Shown here in pieces: positions 1 through 12,803 of a DNA stretch of 64,000 nt (positions are counted from its first letter, which is position 1; each line of letters begins with the position of its first letter). Source of the DNA: Anarhynchus alexandrinus (lineage: Eukaryota > Chordata > Aves > Charadriiformes > Charadriidae); the NCBI GenBank assembly GCA_008711295.1, contig VUYV01000401.1, positions 533,916 to 597,915 on the forward strand, written 5' to 3'. The translations under genes were made by a program, and so were the position numbers. Under the pieces are notes generated by a model, which was given only the letters and a program-made list of their open reading frames with translations, did not search any database and had not been told where the DNA came from.

Positions 1-3000
1 TCCTGTTCACTCTTACCCTTTTATTATCATTGAAGTTCATCTTTCATATGCAAACATATTAAAGATATATTTGAGGTTACTAAATGAGTGCAAATATTAC
101 AGTGATGGCAAGCACTGATTGCTGCTGTAGACAAATAAATGGTTTTGCTATGCTTGAATGAATACAGCTTCTATTCAACAAAAAACCTCATTGTTTGATG
201 TTTGAATTTATTTCCATAAAAAGATGATGTATAAAGTAAAACAACTGATTTTGACTGTTGCAACTAACAACTTACTCTCAGGCATGGAGGAGACAGGAAT
301 GAGAAAGTCAGAATGCTTTAAAAGAAGAAAATATTTTTTCTCTTAGAAATATCAATAATAGCAAGACTAGTTTCCCCTGGCCCTTCCGCAGGATTCATTC
401 TAGGCCTTTTTTTCAATCCATGCTGGCAGAAATGATGACACTGAATCTTTTCCCCAAATGGTTTGATTATAGGCATGTTAATAAAAACAATAGTAGCAGC
501 CCCTACCTACCCACTTGAGGTTTTCTCTCCAAGACATTTGAGCTGTTATATCCATGCCAGTTCTCCATTTGTCCACAGAACCAAAAAAAAAAAAACCCAA
601 AACCCAAAGGAAAACTATGTTAGGGCTATTTTTTCCCCATACTTTAAGAAAGGGAAAGTACAAATCTGTTTTTAATTAGTTGGTCACCTTTGAACAGTTT
701 CTGCTCATTGGAGGGTCTTAGCTAATATATATTTATTTTTTATAGTGAGCACTGTGATCAATTCAGCTCTTGCTACTTATAGCAATAGTGGTGGTGTAAA
801 AATTGCCATTGTGAGTACAAAATGTTCAGTACAGTTACTGAAGCAGAAATGTTGTCCATTAACTGCTAAAAATGTGGGGGTTTGTACAGATCCTTTAAAA
901 ACCTTTTCCAGGAGTGTCATCTTCACTAACTCAAGAAACTGAGTTAAAATATTATTTAAATATTATTCAAACATGATTCAAGCTAGACAGATAGGTTAGA
1001 TTCCTCTTTTCTGAAGATTTAAAAAGAGTCAGTTACTTAGTCTCAAATTCTGCAAAACACTTTGAATAAATTGGAATATAAGGTTATCAGGGAAAATTTC
1101 CCAGTCTAAGGTTTTTAATCTTAGCCTTTTCTTGACAGTAAGGTGAAATCTTCAAAGTGCACTCCCAAGTATCCTTCTGCTTCAGAGACCCTTTACTTGT
1201 TTTAAAGAAAACTCCCCCAAAGAAAAAATATATCTTCATATAATTTTAAAGTTCCAAACTGTAATTTAGTCTTTGTGAATGTTTGACCACATAATGAACA
1301 ATGTTTTCATTCCATTTATGGCCAAGACATTCCTCCTTCAGTTTTCCAAATCTCCTCTCTTTCTTTACTGCCTCTGGAACAGTAGAAAAATCTAACACTG
1401 CAGTTTCATAAAGAGCCACTTTTGCTGGGGAGTTGAGTGGTTCTCGTCAGATTATTAGCATTAATGCAAACAAGTCTAAAAATTGCAAATTAAAAGATGC
1501 TGATACTCTTAAACAAGAAAGAGATCAAACAATATTATATTTAATTTTGACAGAAACATTTTTTTCCCCTTTCTATGGATCATATATTCCCTAGCACAAG
1601 TGATATGGAGGAGAATGAAGCTTTTCATAGTATTTGCTGAGTATTCAAATCAGCATGTTTTGAATATATGACATATTCCAGATCTTTTCAATATTCATTT
1701 GAATAATTCTAAAAATCAGCAGTAACAATACTCTGTAATGACCAATTGAGACAGGTATAGGGTGAAAATGCAACCAAGTGAACAGAAAATAAAATGTATG
1801 ATCTATAAATTTCCGACGTTTGGCTGAGAACTAAGAATTGGGGTAAACCTGATTTTAAGGTCATCTAAGCACTGTTACCTTTTATCCTTTCTTAACTATA
1901 AACTGCAGTACCCATCGTGTCTCACAAAGAGGCACTTAACCAAAACAAGACTTTACAATATAGAGTCTACACTTTATGACTAACACGTATGTATTTGCAG
2001 TGGGTTTGCACTTTATATTGAAAATACACAATGGTAAAAATATTTTTGACAGAACAGTTATTTTTTGTTACAGTAGCCTATTCATCAAACACAAGATATT
2101 TTGCAGAGATTAATCTTTTTCTGCTAATTTTTTTAATTCATTTAGGTGAAGTATGAAAGGGGGAAATGTGGGACAATCAGGATCTAGATCTCAATCTGAA
2201 TTGACGTTTGCTTGATTATAGTGCAGCATAGCTTCTGTATGGCCTTCAGGTTCCCGTTACATGGAAATATGGATAAGAGGAGAGAAATGAGAAATGCTGA
2301 TTTATATGTGTCCCACTTCCTATGACATTGTGAACCGTCCCACTGAGTATAAATGGGTAAATAAATGCTTCTCTCTCTACCTTCTCAGAGTGAAAAACTC
2401 CCCTCTCATTCAGAAGATAAAATACATTTTGTTTTGCAAGAATGTGAAAAATAATTTAACTTTCATCTGATATTGAGGAAAGTAAAAGGCAAAATTTGTC
2501 ATTGCCAGGCTAGTTCTCCATTAGCACTCCAAGATTATCAGGTACCTAGGTCCTGAAATGATTCTTTTTGCTTCTTACCTTCCATATTCAGTCACATTAT
2601 CAATGGGTATGAATTTGGTAGCTAGCCAAAACTTGAAAACAATACCATTTTAAAAAAGATTTCTCAATGGCACAACTATCTGGAGATCATTTCCATGACA
2701 GGATGAACTCTCATGTTTTTATCTTCTGAACAGTCTTAAGGTCTTCACGTTACGCACTTCTAGTAGAAGAATAGTTTGACTTACATAGTTTCTCATATCA
2801 TATATTAAGTTATTTATATTGAATTTGTTTGCAGCAAATGGGATATTGAGAATACTGGTAATAATGAATGGAACTGCCAGTTTAAGCAGCATTGTACAAG
2901 GTTGTACGAAAGAATACTTTACACAGCAGTACATATATACTGTCATATTTTCATGAACAGTATCAAACTTAAAGATTTCTGTTAATCTAACAACAGGGCT

Positions 3001-5822
3001 TTTACGTTTCTTTTTGCAGACTAATGTCAAATATACATGCGTGAATGTTTGAACCAAAGCGCATCTGAGCAATGTTGGTGAATTATAAAAAAGGACCACA
3101 ACCACTTTTAACTGTTACATATCACTACTACCTTCATGGTAGGCTGAATTTTTTTTTATGGGCCTCTCTACCATGGTTTGACCCTTTGCTGGCAGCACCA
3201 GAAATAAAACTCTCTGCTACTAACAGTGCTAAGAGAAAAGATTAGAAAAACATTTATTGAAACTTTACAATCAATAGGAGGTGATTCAGTTATAGAATTT
3301 AGTATAAACTTTGGACTACCTGGTTTACTTATTCATCATCGCTTGCATTTACTCAAAATTTTGGTAGGGTCAGAGTTCTGTTCTCCTTACCTACACTTTA
3401 TTATTCTGACTGATCCCGCAGTGCTCTTCTGGGACTTTTTCCAAACTTCTACCATCTGTGCATCTTTGCACATTGTGAGAAAAAGAGAATGCTCTCTAAT
3501 AGAGCAACAGTGCACATCCCAAGAGAGATTTATACCCTGAAATGCAAGTTTCTATCAGCTCAATTTGCCCTGATTTTTAGGCTCGTGATTAAGAGAGACA
3601 GCTTGATTCACTGAAAAAATTCAGTTGCTTCAACTCTGAAAAGCCAACAGCAGAGCTGCCCCAGTGATGTAGTAACTTTCAGAGAATCAGTACCAGTCAT
3701 GGACGTACAACCACCTTGACTTTTTCAAGCAACTGTATAACTGGAGCAACTGATTCGTATGCTATCTGCTCAGTATTTTTATTGCTTCTAAAAGCTTTCA
3801 TAAAAGAGGATTTTATGCTTATTACAATTTAGAACCAGAATCTGTCAAGAAGATAAACATATAAACAGACTGACTCATCTTTCTATTCCCCTCTTCTACT
3901 TCCATTCTGGTTAAAACCACTTACACAGTGGTTTTTGTTTTTGTTGATAAAACCCATGGTCTTCCATTATACCAGGTGGTACACGGTAAGAAAGTTCCAT
4001 TTATGACAAAAGCTGGTAAAGGAACAACAGAGAATATTTTTGGGGAAATTGTCAAAACTTTTCATGGTGTTATTTCAGAAAGTCAAGAAAAAAATTTTAT
4101 CAGTGTACTCTGGCAACTTCTGATGATATATCACGGACTTTGAAGGATAAATATTGCTCTTCATAAATGTTATTTGCGTTCCCACTCTTAGTTTATCCCT
4201 TTATTTTATGTAATGCAGATTTTCTTGCTTTTCCAGTGTTTCTTGAATGAAGAGACAGATAAATCTGAATCATGTCTGAAATGTTAATGTTTGTATCCTC
4301 ATAACAGGGGTATTTTCACATTTCCATTTTCTCCCAGCTATGTTGGTTCTTCCACTTTTTGCAGACCCTTTATCACAGCACAGCTGATGACAAGACTCTG
4401 TTGCATAGCCCCAGATAACTTTCATTTTGTGTTTCATCAGAATCTTACAATGACATCTTTTGGCTAGAAATGCTGCTGCCTCTTTGCATTATGTTCCCAC
4501 TAATTAGGCATGAACTGGAGCCTTAGAGAATCTTGTCTAATGTGCCAACAGCAAAGGGATTAGTGCTTTATCTGGGAAACAGTTTTAATGGACAATGACC
4601 TACACGAACACAGAGCTCCTTACCGGTGCTGAAAATGTAGGAAAATAGTTTTTCCCAGATTTGTTGGTGCAGGAATAATTTTAATTATTTTTGTTTGCAG
4701 ACTTACATTAAATTGTCATTAGCATTGATAGGGAAAGTCACTGATTCTGCAGTGACCTATTTGGCTGTGACCAGTTTTGCTGTAATCACTATGGTGGTTA
4801 CTGGCTTCATTCATCCCCCCCTGCTTTTCGTGTTTATTCACCCTAATTATGGATTTGGCCTTCTAGTGTCTCTAAAGGATTCCGGGCTTCTCCCTGTGCT
4901 AACAGTATTAGAATGTCCATGAGTAGAGAGCAAGAGCTCATAATAGTTCGTGGCTGACAGCCTGAGTGTAAATCAATTCACCATTCACAGGGAAAAGGAA
5001 GAAAAAGAAAGAAGTGTTTCTGGGTTATCTTTAGGATCCATAGAAAAGAATATCCAGTCAGAGAAGAAACCGATTGGAAATGACTAATATACGAAAACAC
5101 TTGAATTAAGAAATTCCAGTGGCATAGAACAAATGTTTCAGTAGGGAGAAAAAGCCACAGAATTATAATACATATTCTCTCCGTGCACACTACCAGCAGA
5201 GAGGTTCATCTGCTTGCTAAAGTTCACCAAACTGTTGCTTGTTCATTAGTGATACATGTTTGATACCAATGAAATAGAAAATTTTCCAGGACCTCATTGT
5301 AAATTTAAGCACAATCGAAACACAGATCTCACAAGTTAAGCACAATAGATGAAATGTCTGTGAAAGAGAGGATGCACCATATTGAAACGAATCTTCCATA
5401 TGAGTCACTGTAAGAATCACATATTGCTTTCTGCATCATTGGCTTAACAATTAATTCACCATTCTGAGGTCCCCTTAGAAGTACTACACTCATCCTCTAA
5501 TGAGCTCTAAAACACAGCTCACTTACTGCTGTATTTGTCTAATGGCAGATTTGTCAGGGTATATGTAGACTTAATATTCCAAGACTATGCAGTGAGAAGA
5601 CATTCAGGACAACATGGTCTTCCTCAGAATTGTATGTGTCTTTGGAAAAAAAGGACAGGTTATATAGATGTATTAACAGTTATATTAACTATCTGTGGTC
5701 ATGTGATCGCGTTTTAAAAATGGAAGATTGCTCTTTGTCAGGATATTTACCTGTGGGATCTATAAAATTTTTACTCTGTACTCTTTTATGGAGAAATATG
5801 TTTTATGGACATCAGCTGTGTT
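1..5822. other. Unannotated AT-rich DNA
   Basis: No gene, RNA gene or recognisable mobile element was seen here. Frames of 60-128 codons occur, the longest on the minus strand at 2719-3105. They show no family motif, no convincing start context and no paired splice signals, so I treat them as chance frames in AT-rich sequence. The stretch could be intergenic or intronic, and the sequence alone does not decide which. Confidence 0.6.
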
Positions 5823-5920
5823 CATAGAATCATAGAATCATAGAATGGTTTAGGTTGGAAAGGACCTTGAAGATCATCGAGTTCCAACCCCCCTGACATA
5901 GGCAGGGACACCTCCCCTGG
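5823..5920 (-). mobile_element. CR1 LINE 3' end, 5'-truncated fragment
   Basis: Read on the minus strand, this is the last ~98 bp of an avian CR1 retrotransposon. It ends in three tandem copies of the ATTCTATG 8-mer, which mark the CR1 3' terminus. Just before them lies the usual 3' untranslated segment with the TTGGAACTCGATGATCTTCA block. It matches the 3' end of the plus-strand copy at 62301-62867 at almost every base, so both belong to the same or a very close subfamily. Only the untranslated tail is present; no reverse-transcriptase codons remain. Extreme 5' truncation is normal for CR1 insertions. The right boundary is approximate. Confidence 0.93.
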
Positions 5921-8900
5921 AAAGAAAAAAGACACGGACAAAACTTGAAGGTCTGGTTTATCACTTGGTTAGGTGGAGCAAGCTAAGAAACCAAGGGAAA
6001 TGAAGGTCTTTATGAGGCTGCTTTGAAATGTAAGTAGGTTTAATGCATGTTTTCTTTCATTTGTTCACTTGTGTCTTTTATAAATGTCTGTAACTATGGT
6101 ATTTGTTTAGAGTAGAGTAGTTTTTAAATACTGGAAAAATGTTTATAACCTAGAACAACTGTTTTTCAAAACAAAGACTGGAATTTTTAGGTTTAAACAG
6201 TTTAGGGTTGAATAGCTTGAAACCGTTTATTGAAAAGGTTTAGATATTGATGGTCAGTGTTTTTTGAGCACACGAATATTTCTGGGAAAAACAGAATGAC
6301 CTAAAAGAACCTTAAAAATTTTAAATATTTATAAATTTTTACATGATTAGTCTAGTAGAAACTTAATAAAATAATGAAATTTGTTGTCACTGAACATGTG
6401 GTTTTGAGCTAAGTGTAAATTAGAGGCCAAAATACTTCATTCTGTTCTACAAAAGGCTTTATTTGACACAGGGTGAATCATTCAACAAAAACTGGAAAAA
6501 CTTATGACTAATATGATGATTCTTCTTTAGAATAACTGCTAAGGGTTAAAAAGCAGATGTCTGAGAGTCAGTTAGTATTATCTGATGTGTTCTTTCAACA
6601 GGTAGGAGTATACTTGGAAACAAATCTCAGTTAATCATGAAATAAGATACTGTCTGCTGCTGAAAGAAGGGTACTCTGTTTATCATCCAGTGTTCACGGG
6701 AGAATTTGTGGACATTGATGATGTCCTCGCATTGAAAACTTTTTTCTGGTAACTTTTTTTGCTGGTAGTTTACAGAGGCTTCAAAAGATGTACTGTGACT
6801 CTGTAAAAAGAAAAACATAGACTGGGAAAGGACTAACTGTCATACACATATTATGATGATAATTTATTGTAATTAAGCAAGCAGAGTTGAAGTTAACCTC
6901 TTCCACAGAGAGTATGCAGGTCATTGACAGCAGTGGTTTGTGTATTGTGCACGTCTCGTCTTATGAAGGGGGAAAATAGACCAGGTGCTTGAAAGACTGC
7001 AGATTACTCAATTCAGTAGAAACTGTTGGTTGCTGTATAATACTGGAGTTAGAATTATTTTCTTATATTAAAAACTATGCCAGTGATTTTTTTTTTATAA
7101 AACACAAGACTGCTATTGATTTCTTTTGAAGTAATCTAGAGCAGAATCAACAATGTAAATACAGAAAGAGAAAATTCTATTTGGCATTCTTTCACTGGTG
7201 GTTTTTTTTGCACAAATCCTTCGGATTGGCCCCCAGTTTTGTATTTACCCATACCCAAATGAAGATACAGTCTCATGGATACAAGTATTGTCAGCACAAA
7301 TTCTGGCACATAACAGTCCCAGTGTTATAAACACTTATGCTTATTATATTTCATAGTGAATTTATTCCTTTTCACTCTGTGTGATACTTGCTTTAAAGAC
7401 AGCAACTTTTTCTTCTCTTAGTGGTAATGATTTTTTTTTAATTTTTTTTAATGGTATAGTTGCCATCTCAAATATCAGACCTAGGCAAAAACCAGAAAGG
7501 TGAGACTAGGTTCCCAAGCTGCCACAGTCCCCTGTATACAAGATTTTTAAAAGTAATTCTTCAGTTGCTATACATATGACCACTGATGTCCCTCCATGTA
7601 TTTCTTTTATCTATTAACAAATTATTTTATTCTATTATGTGAAGAGAGACAATAGGAGATTGTTAGTCTATGTAACTTTTATTGCCTTGATTGAGTCAAT
7701 CTTAAATATCTGAGGTTGTCTATTTTAAAAGAGATCTCCAGTCAAATATTCTCATATTAATTTCATATATTTGTACATTCACAACAATTGCTTACTAAAA
7801 ATTTTAACAGCAGTAGTTGTTTTTAAGTTCTAGTCTCTGATTTTTCATGCCTTCCTTCTGAGCTAACAAGAATGGGTTTTCCATTTCTATTTTGCACATC
7901 TTTGCATTCTTGAAAATGTGTGTACAAAAAAAGCCCACATGAATATTTGAACATACATGAACATTTCCAGAAATGTAGCTTAAGATCTGTACATCCACAA
8001 TTTGCGTACCACATCCACTATGAGAGGTTTTGCCTAGGACATAGAAGCAGGTATTCTGAATAAATCAGTCAATTGCACCTTTTCTTTTGGTTTTGTATGG
8101 TTTCATCTTCTGAAACGTGTGGTTGTTCAACCGTTGTAAAATTTTCCATGGGATCACAACCATACTCTATACACAGTAAGGCTAGCTAGCTAGACACATG
8201 GAAAACATAATAGTTTCAATTTTCCTAATAAAACAATTTATCATTTATTATTTCATTCTGCTAACTAGCTTACTATGTTATTAGTCATAAGTGTAATGTA
8301 TCTTTTAGTTTCTCTTATTTTCTTTTATAATCTTGTTTCTTATAAACTGGCTATATTAGTCTTGTGCTGTTTTAAACTTTTTTTTTTTTTTCTGTAGAAG
8401 AACAACCATTATCCCATTTTTATTAACATTGGAAATATGCTGGGTACATGTTAACAAGCCATCCATTACCCATTATTTAAATAATCTTGCACCTCTAGAC
8501 ACTTTAAATCACTGATGTAGTTTTACTTTATTTCTTAGTCTGACAATTTTGATGTTATATCTATGTCCCCTTCCCTATTTCTGTGGCTTACTATGAATCA
8601 AGTAGCCATAAACTTTAAATTCTTTTTTGCTTTGATATCAATAAGTTTGCTTTAAAAGGGGGAAGCGGAAAGGCTTAAAAATTGTAAGGGAACCTGGTCC
8701 TTTTTTTTCATCAACAGAAAGCTAATGTATGGAGATCCAACTTTATTTCTGAAGCAAGTGTTTAATTATGGCAGAAAGGAGGGAAACTTTGTTCAAATGC
8801 AGAATTTAACCAACTGTTTGAGTTTTTTTCCGTAACTGAGAATCTCTTGGGAATAAAAGTACTCCAGAAGGCAGAGAGAAGAATGAGGTGTCCATCTTAT

Positions 8901-9964
8901 AAAATGGACTTGGTTGTGATTTCAATGAAGGACGTTAAGGCACTAGCTTATTTTTGGTTAGCTTTCAAAATCTTTGGAATTGCCTAAGAAAAAACAGGAG
9001 TGTAATTTATTACAACATCTCTCTAGTCCTTATTTTTAAGTTTTGCCTAATGTGATAGAGAGACTACATACTAGAGAACCCACAGAGATGAAGGCCTGAG
9101 AAGAACAGGCATACCATTGGGAAAGATGTGGAAGAACTTGCTTCGTATTATATATTTCATTGTGAGTTAGCTGAAGTATGTGGATGTGACAAGTTGAGCA
9201 AGAAACTGTAGAGAAAGACAGCATTACAGGTTCTTCCTGAAGAACCATATGTATATACCCATATCCTGAAAGGCAGATTCAATATAACAATTGGTAACCT
9301 TCTGCAAAAGAGAACTGCACCAGACATATTTGGATTGTATGTCAGGACTCATTAATTCCTGTCAAAATACGTAAAAGTATGTCTCACTTGGCATATTAAT
9401 GTTTTCTGTGTCACAAAATAGAAGAAATGTTCAAATACAGGTGTCTGTATCAAAATTTATTCTGTGTTCTTCCATCTCTTTGGAATAATGAAAGAGGATT
9501 ATTTCTGTTTTATTTTGTGAAATAAGTGTAGAAGTTCTTTAAGTATATGACTTCAATCCAGGCGTCAGTGCTTCAGTGGCATTTGGCTGAGAGTCTTTTC
9601 CTCATAGTATGTTTTGTTCTGAAATTTGAAACGAAATTGCATGTGTTGATGGAAGATTGCATGCATGAAAGAATGAGTCTTCTGATTCAAATATTAAAGG
9701 TAAATCACACTTGAAATTCCAGGAATCTTTCTATTAAAACTATAGAATAATAAATTTTTCAGAATTTGGTTTGTTTCCTTATCTTATACAAAAACTCTCT
9801 GTGTCCCAGGCACTAAAACAAACCTGTATAAGGACTCTCAGGGAATAACAGACTCAACCAATATTTTTCACTCCCCTATACACGAACCTTAAAGATAATG
9901 TTGTTGAAAATCCTTAACCGAATGGAGAAATTCCCAAGTGTAGTCAAAGCTGTCAATGGCACTT
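5921..9964. other. Unannotated AT-rich DNA
   Basis: No gene or recognisable repeat was found. The stretch holds short T runs (for example near 7090, 7430 and 8380) and a small GCTAGCTAGC palindrome near 8183. The open frames are short and lack protein-family features. Confidence 0.6.
9960..9964. repeat. Left target-site duplication of solo LTR 1
   Basis: The five bases CACTT directly before the LTR terminus are repeated exactly at 10707-10711 directly after it. This is a perfect 5-bp duplication of the integration target. Confidence 0.9.
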
Positions 9965-10308
9965 TGTCCTGGTTTGAGGTAAAACAGAACCAATTTTGTT
10001 CAGTAACTTCGCTTCTTAGCTGGGCCTCTTCTAACTACTGAAATTAACAGCATATTGTGCAGACAATGTTCACTTTCTCAGAGTGATAAGACCAATGTTT
10101 ATAGCTGCTGCCCAGGCATGGTATGCAGAGAGGCTCTTGCTTATACTTATTGCCATAACAGCCAAGGCCAACCAACTTTGTTGTTTGCCCCGTTGGAAGG
10201 GCGGAAGCGAAAAAGCGTAGTGGGGTCCCACCTGCAGGGAGGAGCGGACAGGACAGGTGACCCAAAACTGACCAACAGGGTATTCCATCCCATCTGCATC
10301 ATGCTCAG

Positions 10309-10315
10309 TATAAAA
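10309..10315 (+). promoter_or_regulatory. LTR TATA box
   Basis: TATAAAA lies about 345 bp into the 742-bp LTR, with the polyadenylation signal some 250 bp downstream. This is the normal arrangement for an LTR core promoter. Whether it is active now cannot be read from sequence. Confidence 0.7.
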
Positions 10316-10560
10316 GCTGATGGATCAAAGGGTCAGTCTCTCTTGGCTCTCCCTTCAATGGCCGACGTCTGAGGAGGACCCTGTTCGTCTGCCTGTGATC
10401 CCGATCCTGAATCCAGATCTGGAATCCAGTTCCCCTCCGTCACCGAGTCCAGCCTGGGACTGGCCCAGTGCCAGCTGGTGTTGTGATTGTCATCTCGGGA
10501 GCTTGATACGGTTTTGTATATATTTTTCATTATTTCTTTTTATTTTATTATTAATATTTC

Positions 10561-10566
10561 ATTAAA
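10561..10566 (+). terminator. LTR polyadenylation signal ATTAAA
   Basis: ATTAAA follows a T-rich stretch in the second half of the LTR and is kept in the second copy at 33597-33602. It is the likely R-region polyadenylation signal. Confidence 0.6.
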
Positions 10567-10706
10567 GTAGTTTAGTTCCTTCTAAACTCATAAGTCTCTT
10601 TTTCCTCCTCTGCCTCTCTCTCTGAAGAGGGGTAGAGGGGAGCATCTGTCGGTCCCATCTGGGGTCCCCTAGGTCCCCAGTAGCCGATTTGGCCTAAACC
10701 ACGACA

Positions 10707-10711
10707 CACTT
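10707..10711. repeat. Right target-site duplication of solo LTR 1
   Basis: CACTT directly follows the LTR end and matches 9960-9964 exactly. Confidence 0.9.
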
Positions 10712-11894
10712 GCATATCAATCATCAATTATAATTTCCTGTGTCCATATTTTGGGAATTTTCTGACATAACATCCTGTTTGTTTAATATTAATTACATAA
10801 AGTAAAAACTGTGCTTAGAATTAGTTTAGTTTAAAGATCTTGGGAAAGGTTCACATAAAAGCATGAAATTTCCTATATTTACTTTTATCCTATATGTAGT
10901 GTAGAACAACATAGATAAATAAATGCTATAATTATGTTTGGTCACATTGCTGAATTACTCAAGCATGAAGTAATTTTCTTTTGGATGCTTGTACAATTCC
11001 ATTTCCATGCTTATGGCTTCAAAACATTTTTTTTGTGTGTTTTATTTTAAATAACATTAGTTTAAAACTTCATTTCTTGTGGACAAATACAAAACAGATG
11101 AAACTCAAAATTTATTAAGAAGTAGGAGTTGCCAATTAAAAATGGTTGTATATCCTTGTGCTATAAGACTATGTGTTGCTTCACACGTGTGCACAGAGTA
11201 GCGGTTATAACAGTGAGGTACAATAATAAGTTCTCCTCAGTGTAGTTGCTTTGCACAAGACAGTGGACAAGAGAAACACTTGCACACTCTGATTTAGTTT
11301 TTGTATAACCCTGAAAGATACCACGTTATGAACACACTGACAGTGTATCATGGCACTGCACTCCAGCAGCCATGCTTGTGAAATCCAGACTGTTTAAATA
11401 TAAGTAGAAGAGTGGGAAGCACTGTTGAATGAAGACTTGGGAAAAAAAAAAATATGATAGGGCATCTAGTAGCAGATTCAAAGATGTAAAAAAGAGCCTA
11501 AAAAGATCTCAGAAGAGAAAGATCGTACACTGGAGTTGCAAATGACACAGCAGAAGTGGTAAAGGATCAGGAAAAAAGGTACAAAATGATAATTTTATGA
11601 CTTAGAACAAACCCTAAATTAGATGATAATTAATCACTGAAAAATGAAAAAGAGTTGTGGTGGATTTTTCCGTAACTGGATTTTATTTTGGACACTGGAT
11701 GGGTTTGCTTTCTTTAAGCACTAATGGAAGAGGGGTAGTCCTATGACTTGCATTTAGCATGTGGACAGGATAGCTGATGATGTTGGCTGTCCTGGCTATA
11801 AAATCTATTGATGAAAGGCACACCTTTCGTCTGGGTAACTTGTTTTCTGGCAATAGGAAAAGTGAATGAGCTTTACACAATGCTTTTATGTGTA
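10712..11894. other. Unannotated AT-rich DNA
   Basis: No gene or recognisable repeat was found between the solo LTR and the GC-rich repeat that starts near 11895. Confidence 0.55.
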
Positions 11895-12803
11895 GGGTTG
11901 GCTCCAGCTAACACCCAAACCACCTGTCCAGCCCCTTGGTCCGTCCTTGTCCTGTCCCCTTCCCGCCATCCTCCGTCCCCTCCCCTGTCCCCTGTCCCAG
12001 CAGGACAGCGGGAGAGAACAGAAGGAATGGGAGCAAGAAGGCTCGTGGGTTGAGATAGAGACAGGGAGCTCACTTACCAATTACCACCATAGGCAAACCA
12101 GACCAGACTTGGGGAAACAATTTATTGCCAATTTATATATCTATATGAATGTATAAATATCTATATAAATATTTTTATATCTATATTAATATATAGTTAT
12201 ATAGATATACAGATACATAGAAATGATTACTGATTCAAATATGTGGAAGCAAAAAGGCAAAAATTAAAACACAAAAGAAAAACCCTTTTCCTCCCCCCTT
12301 TCCCTGGCTCACACTTCAACCCTTCTCTCCAGACTCCTATGCTCCCTACTTTTAATGCTGCAGCCTATATCCAGTCCCTCCGGTGATGCAAGGAGCAGTG
12401 TGGCAGGGGGTCAGTACACAGCAGCTCCTTTCTGCTGCTCTGTCCTTTTCCCACTTTTCCTCTGCTCTGGTATCGGCTCTCCAGGAGCCTCTGTTCTGGC
12501 GTCGCAGATCATGTCAGGAATATCCATCTGCTATAGCATAGGTTGTCCATGGGCTGTGAGGGAATATCTGCCCTGTCACCTGGAAAACCTCCTCCTTCTC
12601 TGACCTTGGTGTTTTCTGCACTTTCTTGAGTATATTTCCACAGAGGTGCCACCTCCTTGGTTGAGGGGGTCAGCTGTGCCCCGCAGGGGGTTCACTGGAG
12701 CCAGATGGGATGGCTGTGTCCAGTATGGGGCAGCCCCTGACCACACAAGGCACTCATGCAGCTCTCACGCTACCAAAACCTTGGGCACTTATGCCCAATA
12801 CAG
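11895..12803 (-). mobile_element. Degraded avian LTR-like repeat (GC-rich family), minus orientation
   Basis: The stretch around 12068-12120 (GCTCACTTACCAATTACCAC followed by ACTTGGGGAAACAATTTATT), a pyrimidine-rich middle, and the end near 12770-12803 (GCTACCAAAACCTTG, then CCCAATACA) follow an avian LTR-like repeat known to me in the same order. Shared blocks tie it to 22226-23070 and 55887-56357, which are in the opposite orientation. An AT-rich, partly tandem segment at 12131-12225 (repeats related to ATATCTAT) interrupts it. No coding capacity was seen. The boundaries, and the assignment as a true LTR rather than a non-autonomous relative, are approximate. Confidence 0.65.
12131..12225. 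repeat. AT-rich imperfect simple repeat (TATA/ATCT type)
   Basis: About 95 bp consists almost only of A and T, with recurring TATATCTATAT-like units. It lies inside the minus-strand LTR-like repeat and probably expanded there after insertion. Confidence 0.75.

Larger units (their letters stand above)
9965..10706 (+). mobile_element. Complete solo LTR of an avian endogenous retrovirus (copy 1)
   Basis: This 742-bp element begins TGTCCTGG and ends ACCACGACA, so it has the TG...CA termini of retroviral LTRs. It is flanked by an exact 5-bp duplication, CACTT. Internally it carries a TATAAAA box at 10309-10315 and an ATTAAA polyadenylation signal at 10561-10566, in the order expected for U3, R and U5 on the plus strand. 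No gag, pol or env sequence adjoins it, so it is a solo LTR left by recombination between two LTRs of a provirus. Short frames inside it are not viral genes. The 5-bp duplication suggests an ERVL-like or related lineage (an inference); I cannot name the family. A second copy lies at 33010-33742, differing by roughly 20 substitutions and a few small gaps counted by eye. Confidence 0.93.

Noticed and set aside
2719..3105. 128-codon minus-strand open frame
   Set aside because: It has cysteine- and valine-rich, low-information composition, no recognised motif, no splice or promoter context and surroundings full of similar chance frames.
3226..3540. 104-codon plus-strand open frame
   Set aside because: No family feature, no start context and hydrophobic composition expected from T-rich DNA.
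10055..10372. 105-codon plus-strand frame and overlapping minus-strand frames
   Set aside because: They lie inside the solo LTR. The corresponding frames in the second LTR copy are disrupted by gaps, so they are not viral or host genes.
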